NCBI GenBank assembly: GCA_046350095.1
Contig: JAXMBA010000004.1
Span: 868,001 to 932,000, forward strand
Reading direction: 5' to 3'
Source of the DNA: Urbifossiella sp046350095
GTDB lineage: Bacteria > Planctomycetota > Planctomycetia > Gemmatales > Gemmataceae
DNA: 64,000 bases
In this document: one piece after another, positions 1-8,263 of the stretch
How positions within the stretch are numbered: the stretch's first letter is position 1
How the letters are laid out: the number at the start of each line of letters is the position of its first letter
Made by a program: the position numbers and the translations under genes
Notes under the pieces: model-generated
Seen by the model: only the letters and a program-made list of their open reading frames with translations
What the model was told of the DNA's origin: nothing
Database searches by the model: none

Positions 1-1
1 C

Positions 2-286
2 GACCTGATTTCGCTCGCCCCCGACTTCGCCGAGGCGCGGAACCAGCGGGCCATCTGGTTCTTCAAGCAGGGGCAGTACCCGAAGGCGGTGGCCGACTGC
101 GAGGTGGTGCTGCGGCTGAACCCCGTCCACTTCGGGGCCGCGGCCGGGCTCGGGCAGTGCTACCTGAAGCTGAAGAAGCCCCGCGCCGCGCTCCGCGCCT
201 TCCGCCAGGCGCTCGACATCAACCCGACGCTCGAACACCTCCACGACACCATCCAGGCGCTGAAAGAGGCGCTGGACTCGGAATGA
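2..286 (+). CDS. TPR-repeat protein, C-terminal part (5' end outside window)
   Basis: Open frame entering from the left edge; about 94 residues are visible. It shows tetratricopeptide-like helical pairs: one repeat around the YPKAVADCEVVLRLNP stretch and another around the PRAALRAFRQALDINP stretch, both with the usual small-residue and Pro spacing. TPRs mediate protein-protein contacts, so this is likely a scaffold or adaptor. The stop codon overlaps the start of the next gene (ATGA at 283-286), which implies translational coupling with the membrane AAA+ ATPase. An internal GTG at 89 is not needed as a start because the frame is open upstream and the repeat pattern continues there. The full domain content cannot be judged. 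Confidence 0.85.
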   Translation, partial: DLISLAPDFAEARNQRAIWFFKQGQYPKAVADCEVVLRLNPVHFGAAAGLGQCYLKLKKPRAALRAFRQALDINPTLEHLHDTIQALKEALDSE

Positions 287-1698
287 ACCGCCTGCCGCCC
301 CTGCTGGCGGTCGACTTCACCACCGTCGGGGCGGTCGTCGCGCTCGTCCTCATCGGGCTGGTGGCGGCCGGCGTCGTCGTCAGCTACTTTGCCGGCGTGT
401 CGCCGGTCGTCGAGAAGCACCTCGGCCGGCCGTGGAAGCGCGGCGCCGTCATCACCCGCCCGCTGCTCCAGTGGGAGCGCGTCAACCTGTTCCTGGCCCT
501 CGAAGCCCTCCGCGAGGCCGCCGGCGCCCGCCCGGTGATCGGCATGGGCTACTGGAACGAGTTGACGCCGGCGCTGGCCGCGAACGCCTCCCGGAATTCC
601 CCCGTCGAGTACACCGTGCGCGCGACGTCGCTGACGGATTCGACGAAGGTCGTCGTTACGGGGCTGTACCTGCTGTCGCCGCCGGGGCTGGCGTCGTTCG
701 TGGCCATGCTGTCGCGGACGGCGCTGGACATCCTCGCCCCGACCGCCGACGACGCACAATTAGCGCTGGACCGCGTGCTGGCCGAGGCCCGCGTGCGGAA
801 CGTCTACCGCGGGCAGGTGCTAATGGTCGAGCAGGCCGGCCCGGCGGGGGCCGACGGCGAGCCCGACTTCCAGATCCGTTTCCACGACCTGCCGCCGGTT
901 CAGCGCGAGCAGATCATCCTGCCGGCCGAAGTGCTCCAGGTGGTGGAGCGAAACGTACTCGGCCTGCTGACGCACGCCGACACGCTCCGCAAGGCCGGCC
1001 GCGGCACCCGCCACGGCGTGCTGTTCCACGGCCCGCCCGGCGTCGGCAAGACGCTGGTGACGAAGTACCTGGCCCGCGCCTGCCCGGCGTACACCGTCAT
1101 CCTGCTGACCGGCCGGCAGCTGCGGCTCGTCCGCGAGTCGTGCCAGTTGGCCCGCCTCCTTCAGCCGGCGCTCGTGGTGATCGAGGACGTGGACCTGATC
1201 GCGCTCGACCGGGCCGACAACCCGGACACGACGCTCCTGCACGACCTGATGGACCAGATGGACGGCCTGGGCACGAAGGCCGACGTGATCTTCCTGCTGA
1301 CGACGAACCGCCCGCGGATGCTGGAGCGCGCCCTCGCCGCGCGGCCGGGGCGCGTCGACCAGGCGGTGTACTTCCCCCTGCCCGACCGCGACTGCCGCCG
1401 CCGCCTGTTCGAGCACTTCACGCACGGCCTCGACCTGACCGCCGTCGAGGTCGGGCCTTTGCTCGACCGCACCGAGGGGGCGAGTCCTGCGTTCGTGGAG
1501 GAGCTGTTCCGCAAGGCCGCGCTCCTGGCCGCCGAGCGCGGCGAGCGGTCGCACCCGTTGCGGCTCACGACCGCGGACTTCGACAGCGCCTTGCGCGAGC
1601 TGGTGGAGTTCGGCGGGGCGCTGACGCGGAACCTGCTCGGCTTCCGCGACGAGCCCGACAGCGGAAACGCGGGGATGGGCTTCGGCCCGCGGAACTGA
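283..1698 (+). CDS. Membrane-anchored AAA+ ATPase
   Basis: 471 residues starting at the ATG that overlaps the TPR gene's stop. An earlier in-frame start at 157 would lie inside the TPR gene and is not needed. A single hydrophobic helix at about residues 15-40 anchors the protein. The region 45-230 is unrecognised. The AAA+ module has Walker A GPPGVGKT near residue 250, Walker B LVVIEDVDLI near 297, a sensor-1-like TTNRP, and a RPGRVD segment typical of FtsH/Cdc48-class ATPases, followed by a helical lid. No protease or zinc motif follows, so it is not FtsH. It probably remodels a protein substrate at the membrane. The kinase that follows begins 14 bases downstream, so TPR protein, ATPase and kinase are likely made together. 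Substrate unknown. Confidence 0.85.
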   Translation: MNRLPPLLAVDFTTVGAVVALVLIGLVAAGVVVSYFAGVSPVVEKHLGRPWKRGAVITRPLLQWERVNLFLALEALREAAGARPVIGMGYWNELTPALAANASRNSPVEYTVRATSLTDSTKVVVTGLYLLSPPGLASFVAMLSRTALDILAPTADDAQLALDRVLAEARVRNVYRGQVLMVEQAGPAGADGEPDFQIRFHDLPPVQREQIILPAEVLQVVERNVLGLLTHADTLRKAGRGTRHGVLFHGPPGVGKTLVTKYLARACPAYTVILLTGRQLRLVRESCQLARLLQPALVVIEDVDLIALDRADNPDTTLLHDLMDQMDGLGTKADVIFLLTTNRPRMLERALAARPGRVDQAVYFPLPDRDCRRRLFEHFTHGLDLTAVEVGPLLDRTEGASPAFVEELFRKAALLAAERGERSHPLRLTTADFDSALRELVEFGGALTRNLLGFRDEPDSGNAGMGFGPRN

Positions 1699-1712
1699 CC
1701 GGAGGGTTGCCC

Positions 1713-4271
1713 GTGCCCGTCTGCGAGTGCCTGTCCGCGTTCGCCGTCCGCACGCTGACCGAGCGCGTCGACGTGCTGTTCCGCCTCGCCACCGACCACG
1801 CCTCCGACCACTCGCGCACGCTCCTCGCCGCCCTCGAAGCGTCCAACCGCAAGGCGTGGCGGTCGCTCGAGATCGCCCTCGCCGGCGAGTCGCTGTGGAC
1901 GTGGTTCGACCGCGAGGAGAACAAGGCCCTCCGCCGCGAGATCAAGGCGTTCATCGACACCGTGGAATTCCCCGAGCTGGCCGGCCGGGCCGACGCGCGG
2001 GCCGCGTGCCTCCGCGAGCTGCGCGACGCCCTCGGCAAGGGCGTACTCCTCGGCCGGCTCGTCGCGGGGGACCTGGCCGAACGCGCCGGCACGTTCGCCC
2101 GCCACGCCGACCCGCAAGCGCTACTCGCCGCCGAGAAGGCCGCCCTCGACGACCTCGGGGCGCAGGTCGCGCTCGCGGGGTATCCCGCGCTCGGCAAGCT
2201 ACTCGCCACGCCGGCCGACGCCGGGCGGTCGGTCGTGGTCGTGGCCGTGCGCTTCTTCTTCCGCCGCGAGGTGGAGCGGAACCCCGAGTTGTTCCAGGGG
2301 CTTCAGTTCACCGCCACCGAGGCGCTGGCCGAGGGCCAGGCCGCCGGGTTCGACCGCCTCGCCGGCCTACTCGACGAACAGGCCGAGCGGCTCGACGCCG
2401 GCCTCGCCGCCGTCGCCGGGCAGGTGGTGGCCGAGGTGCGGGCCGTCGGCGACTCGGTGAAGCTGGTCCACGACTCCGTCCGCGGCGTCGAGAGCCGCGT
2501 CGCGGACATTCAGTTGACGGTCGAGCACGCCACCGCGGCCGCGATGGCGGCGCAGGCCGCGGCCGAACTGCACGGCGCCGACACCGGCCGCAAGCTCGAC
2601 GACCTGCACGGCCGGATGGCGGCGCTGCTCGACAAGCTGGACATGCTCGACAAGCCGGTCGAGCCGAAGCACAGCCTGTCGCTGCGGACTGACCGCGAGC
2701 GCGAGCTGGTGAAGGAACTGCTGACGCAGGTGCGCGGGCTCCCGGACGAGGCCCGCGCCGCCCGGCCGCAGCTGGTCACGGACGTCGGCAAGCTGCAACT
2801 CGCGGTCGGCGACTTCGCCGGGGCCGGCGAGTCGTTCGCGGTCGCGGCGGCGATCGCGGAGTCGGCCCCGGAGCGGGCCGAGGCGTTCCACAACGCCTAC
2901 CGCACCAAGCTCGAGCAGGACGACTTCCCGGGCGCGCTCGCCGACCTGCGGCAGGCCGTCGAGCTGGACACGGCCCGGTTCGCCCCGTTCCCGTTCGACA
3001 AGTACCCGCCGGACCGCATCCTCGGCGCCGGGGGGTTCGGCGTTACGTTCCTCTGCCGGCACAAGTTGACGGCCGCGCCCGTGGCGGTGAAGTCGATCCA
3101 CGACGGCGGCCTCGACCGCGACGCGGCCAGCGTGCTGAAGGAGGCCATGACGCTCGACCAGCTGAAGCACCGGGCCATCGTCGGCCTCCGCGACTGCGGC
3201 TTCGCCGACGAGGCGCGCCGCCGCCGGCCGTACCTCGTGATGGAGTTCTTCGACGGCCCCACGCTTCAGAGCCACGTCGAGACGAACGGCCCGGTGCCGC
3301 TCGCCGACCTGCTGCCGCTCGCACGGACGCTCGCCGGGGCGCTGAGGGCGGCGCACGACCAGGGCGTGCTGCACCGCGACATCAAGCCGGCGAACGTGAT
3401 GGTGAACCGCGTGGCGACGGACGGGGGCCGTCGGTGGGACGTGCGGGTGATCGACTTCGGCCTGGCGATGCCGGCCGCGGCGCTGAGCGACCGCTCGACC
3501 GCACGCGGGCTGACGGTGTACGGCTCGGCCATCGCGGGCACCCTCGACTACGCCGCCCCGGAGCAGCTCGGCAAACTCCCCGGCGTGAAGGTCGGCCCCG
3601 CCGCGGACGTGTACGGGTTCGCCAAGACACTGTGCTTCGCCCTGTTCAAGACGACCGAGCCGACGAACCGGCACTACAACCAGCTACCGCCGCGGATGGC
3701 CGACCTGATCGGCCGCTGCCTGTCGCGCGAGCCGGACGAGCGGCCGCGCGGCTTCGGCGAGGTGCAGGCCGAACTCGCCGCGATCGACGGCGACGACAGA
3801 AGCCCGCGCCCCGAGCCGAAGCCGGCCGCGGCACTCGCCGAGGTGTGGGGCAAGGTGACGAAGGCGGTTGAGTCGGCCGTCGCCGGTGCGTCTCCCCCGC
3901 CGGCCGCTCCCCCGCCGGCCCGGCCGCGGTCGATCGAAGCCCCGCGCGAGGAGCGAGCCCCGGAGCCGCGCCAAACCCGCGCGGAGGAGCGGCGCCCGCG
4001 GCGACCCGCCCGCGAGCGCGGCGACGAGCCCCGCGGCCCGAGCAGCACCGACCGCACCAGTCACGCACTTCTGGCGATCTTCCTCGGCACGTGGGGCGTC
4101 CACAAGTTCGTGCAGGGGTGTACCACCAGCGGCATCATCCGCGCCGTGATCGGCGTGTTCTTATGCCCCGTGACCCTGCTGGTCGGCATCGTCGAGGGGA
4201 TACAATACTTCAGCATGTCGGACGAGGAGTACGCCCGGACCTACCTCCGGGACAAGAAGGAATGGTTCTGA
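1713..4271 (+). CDS. Ser/Thr protein kinase with C-terminal TM2 domain
   Basis: 852 residues from a GTG preceded by GGAGGG at 1701. The upstream in-frame stretch overlaps the ATPase gene and is rejected. Residues 1-290 form an unrecognised helical domain containing coiled-coil-like segments around 210-290; I recall similar N-termini on other planctomycete kinases. A short TPR-like section follows at about 330-415. The kinase domain spans about 430-700: glycine loop GAGGFG, Lys in VAVKSI, catalytic HRDIKPAN near 552, IDFGLA near 580, and APEQLG. A Pro/Arg-rich linker then leads to two hydrophobic helices at 785-835, with a WGVHKF segment typical of TM2 domains. The kinase is therefore probably tethered to the membrane at its C-terminus. 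Operon-like with the ATPase upstream. Confidence 0.9.
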   Translation: MPVCECLSAFAVRTLTERVDVLFRLATDHASDHSRTLLAALEASNRKAWRSLEIALAGESLWTWFDREENKALRREIKAFIDTVEFPELAGRADARAACLRELRDALGKGVLLGRLVAGDLAERAGTFARHADPQALLAAEKAALDDLGAQVALAGYPALGKLLATPADAGRSVVVVAVRFFFRREVERNPELFQGLQFTATEALAEGQAAGFDRLAGLLDEQAERLDAGLAAVAGQVVAEVRAVGDSVKLVHDSVRGVESRVADIQLTVEHATAAAMAAQAAAELHGADTGRKLDDLHGRMAALLDKLDMLDKPVEPKHSLSLRTDRERELVKELLTQVRGLPDEARAARPQLVTDVGKLQLAVGDFAGAGESFAVAAAIAESAPERAEAFHNAYRTKLEQDDFPGALADLRQAVELDTARFAPFPFDKYPPDRILGAGGFGVTFLCRHKLTAAPVAVKSIHDGGLDRDAASVLKEAMTLDQLKHRAIVGLRDCGFADEARRRRPYLVMEFFDGPTLQSHVETNGPVPLADLLPLARTLAGALRAAHDQGVLHRDIKPANVMVNRVATDGGRRWDVRVIDFGLAMPAAALSDRSTARGLTVYGSAIAGTLDYAAPEQLGKLPGVKVGPAADVYGFAKTLCFALFKTTEPTNRHYNQLPPRMADLIGRCLSREPDERPRGFGEVQAELAAIDGDDRSPRPEPKPAAALAEVWGKVTKAVESAVAGASPPPAAPPPARPRSIEAPREERAPEPRQTRAEERRPRRPARERGDEPRGPSSTDRTSHALLAIFLGTWGVHKFVQGCTTSGIIRAVIGVFLCPVTLLVGIVEGIQYFSMSDEEYARTYLRDKKEWF

Positions 4272-4301
4272 CGCTGGTACCCTCACCCCTCGGGTGGCCG
4301 C

Positions 4302-5546
4302 ATGGACTTCCCCCTCCCCCCGGTCGGCGAAGGGTTGATCGAGGTGGAGTTGGTTCGCTGGCTCGTCAAGCCCGGCGAGACGGTCGGCCGCGGGCAGGGG
4401 CTGGCCGAGGTGATGTCGGACAAGGCGTCGATGGAAGTGCCGGCCCCGTTCGCCGGCACCATCACGTCCCTCGCGGCGACGCCGGGCGCCAAGGTGCAGG
4501 TCGGGCAGGTGATCCTGGCGTACACGCCTGCGGGTAGCGAGTCGCGAACCGAAAGGTGTGACGAGGCGCACGCGCGGGCCGCGAACGGTACGGCCGGTGC
4601 CTCGCGCGCTACGACGGCGACCGCCGCCCTCCCCTCGCCCGCCTCCCCCCTGCCGCCGGCTTCCCCGTCCGTCCGCCTCCTGGCCAGGAAGTTCGGCGTG
4701 GACCTGGCCCGCGTCCGCGGCACCGGGCCGCACGGCCGCATCCTCCTCGACGACCTCACGCCGCTCCTCGCCCCCGCCGCGACGCCGACGCCGACGCCGA
4801 AGGCCGAAGCGACCGCGTTCGACCTCGGCACCCCCGGCGCGCGAACGAAGCTCGTGGGCCTCCGCCGGCGCATCGCCGACCACATGGTCGAGTCGAAGCG
4901 TCGCGTGCCGCACTACTCGTACATCGACGAGTGCGACGTGACCGACCTGGTGCGGCTGCGGGCGCAGCTCCGCGAGCCGTTCGCCCGTACCGGCGTGAAG
5001 CTGACGTACCTGGCGTTCGTGGTGAAGGCCGTGGCCCGGGCCCTGAAGGAAGTGCCGATCGCCAACAGCACCCTCGACGAAGCCGCCGGCGAGATCGTGT
5101 TCCACGACCGCGTCCACGTCGGCGTCGCCGTCGCCACGCCCGGCGGGCTGATCGTGCCGGTCGTGAAGGACGCCGACAAGAAGGACTTGCCCGCGGTTGC
5201 CGCCGACATCGACCGCCTGGGCCGCGAGGCGAAGGCCGGCCGCGCCCGGCCCGACGACCTGAAGGGCGGCACGTTCACCGTCACGTCGGTCGGCAACGTC
5301 GGCGGGCTGATCTCGACGCCGATCGTGAATCACCCCGAGGTGGGCATCCTGGGTATCGGCAAGGTGGTGAAGCGGCCCGTATACGACGACGCCGGCCGCC
5401 TTCGCCCCACGGACGTCTTGTACCTGTCGATCTCGTTCGACCACCGCGTGGTGGACGGGGCGGTGGGGGCGGTGTTCGGCAACGCCGTGGCCCGCCACCT
5501 GCGGAGCCCGGCGACGCTGCTCCTGCCGGAGAATTATGGTGCGTGA
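4302..5546 (+). CDS. Dihydrolipoamide acyltransferase (E2) of a 2-oxoacid dehydrogenase complex
   Basis: 414 residues. The N-terminal lipoyl domain carries the lipoylation site in SDKASMEV (Lys41). An Ala/Pro-rich linker leads to a peripheral-subunit-binding domain at about 124-155 (RLLARKFGVDLARVRGTG). The C-terminal CAT domain ends with the catalytic signature SFDHRVVDG (His381, Asp385). This is a full E2, transferring an acyl group from lipoyl-lysine to CoA in the cytoplasm. Whether the substrate is pyruvate, 2-oxoglutarate or branched-chain keto acids cannot be told from the sequence. No E1 or E3 gene is next to it, which is unusual. It starts 30 bases after the kinase and overlaps the next gene by 11 bases. 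Confidence 0.93.
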   Translation: MDFPLPPVGEGLIEVELVRWLVKPGETVGRGQGLAEVMSDKASMEVPAPFAGTITSLAATPGAKVQVGQVILAYTPAGSESRTERCDEAHARAANGTAGASRATTATAALPSPASPLPPASPSVRLLARKFGVDLARVRGTGPHGRILLDDLTPLLAPAATPTPTPKAEATAFDLGTPGARTKLVGLRRRIADHMVESKRRVPHYSYIDECDVTDLVRLRAQLREPFARTGVKLTYLAFVVKAVARALKEVPIANSTLDEAAGEIVFHDRVHVGVAVATPGGLIVPVVKDADKKDLPAVAADIDRLGREAKAGRARPDDLKGGTFTVTSVGNVGGLISTPIVNHPEVGILGIGKVVKRPVYDDAGRLRPTDVLYLSISFDHRVVDGAVGAVFGNAVARHLRSPATLLLPENYGA

Positions 5547-6744
5547 CGCCCTCCCGGCGGCGGCCGCCGCGCTGCTGGTGTTCGCGTTCGGCGTGTTCCA
5601 GGCGCGAACCGCGAACGTCGCCCCGGACCTGTTCATCTACCGCCTCGGCTCGCAACTCGGCCTCCGCGCCGAGAACCCCTACGACACCGCCGCGGTCCGC
5701 CCGGCCGTGGTCGAGCAGTTCCCCGAATTGAACACCGGCGCGGCCCCACTGGGCGAGAACTGTGGGTACTTCCTGCCGCCCGGCGCGGTCGTGGAATTCG
5801 CCCCGTTCGCGCTCCTGTCGTGGCCCGACGCGAAACTTCTCTGGGCCGTCGTGAACGGCCTCGCGGCTTACGCCGTGGCCCGTGTCGTCACGGTTGCTCG
5901 CCCTGCGGGTCAGCCGAGTGGTCCGGACCTGGTGCGACTGCTCGTTCCGTTCGCGCTCGTCCTGAACTTCCTGGCGCTGGCCGTGGTGACCGTTGGGCAG
6001 ACCACGCTGGTCGCCGCGGGCTGCGTCGTTGTTGGGCTGGTCGCGTTCGGCCGCGGCTGGAACGTCGCCGGGGCCGTGCTGTGGGCACTGCCGTTCGTGA
6101 AGCCACATGTGGCCCTACCGCTCCTCCCGCTGGCGTGGTTCCTCGGCGGCTGGAAGCGGGCCGCGGGTGTGCTGCTGGTCGTTGGCGGCTTGAACCTGTT
6201 AGGGGCGATGTTCGTCGGCGGTACACCGCTGTTCCTGCTCGACTACGTAAAGCAGGCCGGGGCCGGGCACCAGACGGTGGTGTTCAACCGCGCCGAACTG
6301 GCCTACGAGATGACGAGCTGGAACCGCCTGCTGTACCTCGCCAGCGGCGAGCGCGTGCTCGTGGAGCAGTCGGCGGCGACGATGTTGCTCAGCTACGCCG
6401 TCGGCTTCGGGCTGGTGGCACTGCGGTGCGTGGCGGCCCGCACGCGGCCGTCGGAGGCGTGGGCGCTGGCGATGGCAGCGGCACTCGCGGTGGTGTGTCC
6501 GCAGGTGCTCGGGTACGAGTTGGTGGGGTTGGTGGTGACGATACCGTGGGTCCGCGACCTGTTCGCCGCCGGCCGCCGCGGCTGGGGGCTGGCCGCTGTG
6601 CTGCTCCTCGGCGTGCAGTTGGTGCCGTTCCCGACAATGCAGGCGCTCGGCGTCGAGTGGCACCGCCCGGGCGGTGCGATGGCGTTCGCGCTCATGGCGC
6701 TGTGCGGCCCGTTGCGGCCGGGCGTCACCCCGTCGCCGCCTTGA
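5536..6744 (+). CDS. GT87-like (DUF2029) polyprenyl-phosphate-dependent membrane glycosyltransferase
   Basis: 402 residues with about ten hydrophobic segments. The N-terminal part has the Asn-Pro-Tyr-Asp turn (AENPYDTAAV) after the first membrane helix, which is typical of GT87/DUF2029 proteins; these transfer sugars, often mannose, from polyprenyl-phosphate donors on the outer face of the membrane. Donor and acceptor cannot be read from sequence. The start codon lies 11 bases before the end of the E2 gene, so translation is probably coupled. Its 3' end overlaps the convergent NicO gene by 20 bases. A second protein of the same type is encoded at 11990-13156. Confidence 0.75.
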   Translation: MVRDALPAAAAALLVFAFGVFQARTANVAPDLFIYRLGSQLGLRAENPYDTAAVRPAVVEQFPELNTGAAPLGENCGYFLPPGAVVEFAPFALLSWPDAKLLWAVVNGLAAYAVARVVTVARPAGQPSGPDLVRLLVPFALVLNFLALAVVTVGQTTLVAAGCVVVGLVAFGRGWNVAGAVLWALPFVKPHVALPLLPLAWFLGGWKRAAGVLLVVGGLNLLGAMFVGGTPLFLLDYVKQAGAGHQTVVFNRAELAYEMTSWNRLLYLASGERVLVEQSAATMLLSYAVGFGLVALRCVAARTRPSEAWALAMAAALAVVCPQVLGYELVGLVVTIPWVRDLFAAGRRGWGLAAVLLLGVQLVPFPTMQALGVEWHRPGGAMAFALMALCGPLRPGVTPSPP

Positions 6745-8188
6745 GCCCCTCGCGGCACAGCCACAGGCCGATGCCGAGCAGCAACGCGGCGCTGACCATC
6801 GGCAACACCTGGAACCACCGACTCTCCGCGAACCGCACCGCCCCCGCGCGGTGGGCGTAGACGACACTCACCCCGAGCAGCACCAGTACCGCCCCGAGGC
6901 CGAGGCTGAAGGCCAGCAGCAGCGGCACCGCGAAGCCGACGCGGTTCAGTGCCGTCGCGGCGAGCAGCAGCAGCACCGCGTCCCAGCACGGGATGAGCCC
7001 GCCGCCCAAGCCCATCAGGATGAGCCGCGTCCAGCCGAACGTCGTCTTGGCGTCCTCCGGCGGCGGGCCGTGGTGGTGATGGTGGCCGTCGCCGTGGTCG
7101 TGGTGGTGGTGATGGCCGCCGCCGAAGTGGAAGTGGTCGGCCCGGCCGGTGAGTCGGCGCATCAGCAGCCACGCCCCGACGGCCGCGACCAGGACGCCGC
7201 CGAGGAACTGCAACACGCCCTGGGTCGTGCCCGGCACCTCGTTCCCGTACACGCCCCAGAGCACCGCGGCGACGGCGATCACCGAGCCGGTATGGGCCAC
7301 CGTCGTCGTCACGGCCAGGATGAGGGCGTGGCCGACGGTGCCGCGCTCGCCGACGAGGTACGCGGCGACGAGCGTCTTGCCGTGGCCGGGCGTGAAGGCG
7401 TGGGCCGCGCCGAACAGGAACGCCGCGAGCAACAGCACCCCAAGGCCGGCGGACGAGTCGAACAGCGCCGGCAGCCCGCGGGCCACGAGGTCGGCCGCAA
7501 GCGACCGGGGTTCCTCGGTCACGGTGACGGCCGGCGGTGCCGGCTCGGGGAGCTTCGGCGCGTTCGGGTCCGCGATCGCCCGCGGCAGCTTCACCACCGC
7601 CGACGCCTTTCGGACGCGCGCCGCCTGCTCGGGCGTCAGGTCGATGGCCGGCCGGTCACGCCAGCGCGGGTCGGGCTCGATCAGGTCGTCGAACGAGACA
7701 CCATTGTCACTGCCGGCCGCGGCGACCGTCAACGCCAGGACGCCGGGCTTCTCGGGGAACGAGTCGTCGTCGAACGTCAGGCTGCGCCGCTCGGGGCCAG
7801 GCGGCCACGGGGCGCGGAACTCGAACCGGAAGCGCGGGTGATCACCACCCTCCAGTTCGATCTTTTCGACGGCGAACGTCAGCGGTGTACCGTCGCTCGC
7901 GGCGCGGAGGTCGCGGGCGATCTCGGGGGCGATCTTCTTGGCGTAGGCGAGCACGAACCCGCGGCCGGTCTTGTCCAGCTTGGCGATCTCGTCCGCGGTA
8001 AAGAGCTTGGCGCCGTCCAGGAAGATGGTGAACTGCGTGACTTCGAGCGTGTACTTCACCTGCACCGACTCCGGCCCGAGGCGGACGGCGACGGTGCGGT
8101 CGTAGCGCGTGTTCGGGAGCGGGTGCGCGGACGCGGCGGAAGCCGCGAGGAGGGCGCCGAACACGGCGGCGGGGAGGAGGCGGGTCAT
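6725..8188 (-). CDS. NicO/RcnA-type nickel-cobalt transporter with His-rich loop
   Basis: 487 residues. A signal peptide ends near residue 21 (ASAASA-HPLP) and leads to an extracytoplasmic domain of about 200 residues resembling the DUF1007 regions found with NicO proteins. The C-terminal half has about six to seven membrane helices with the family's conserved histidines in FTPGHGKTLVAAYLVG and VAHTGS. A cytoplasmic or periplasmic loop near residues 350-375 is packed with histidine (two runs of five His separated by DHGDG), a likely metal-binding sensor. RcnA relatives export Ni(II) and Co(II); other metals are possible. It stands alone on this strand, with no recognisable metal regulator beside it. 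Confidence 0.85.
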   Translation of the reverse strand: MTRLLPAAVFGALLAASAASAHPLPNTRYDRTVAVRLGPESVQVKYTLEVTQFTIFLDGAKLFTADEIAKLDKTGRGFVLAYAKKIAPEIARDLRAASDGTPLTFAVEKIELEGGDHPRFRFEFRAPWPPGPERRSLTFDDDSFPEKPGVLALTVAAAGSDNGVSFDDLIEPDPRWRDRPAIDLTPEQAARVRKASAVVKLPRAIADPNAPKLPEPAPPAVTVTEEPRSLAADLVARGLPALFDSSAGLGVLLLAAFLFGAAHAFTPGHGKTLVAAYLVGERGTVGHALILAVTTTVAHTGSVIAVAAVLWGVYGNEVPGTTQGVLQFLGGVLVAAVGAWLLMRRLTGRADHFHFGGGHHHHHDHGDGHHHHHGPPPEDAKTTFGWTRLILMGLGGGLIPCWDAVLLLLAATALNRVGFAVPLLLAFSLGLGAVLVLLGVSVVYAHRAGAVRFAESRWFQVLPMVSAALLLGIGLWLCREGLKAATG

Positions 8189-8263
8189 GCCGCAATTCTA
8201 CCAGAAGCTCCGCAGCTCGTGACGTAGCGCCCCGGCGTTACGCCACGAGCGGCGAACCCCGGC

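Noticed and set aside
432..1712. Upstream extension of the kinase frame (Arg/Pro-rich)
   Set aside because: It overlaps the AAA+ ATPase gene in another frame and has the composition of GC-driven noise. A GTG with a good ribosome-binding site at 1713 explains the start.
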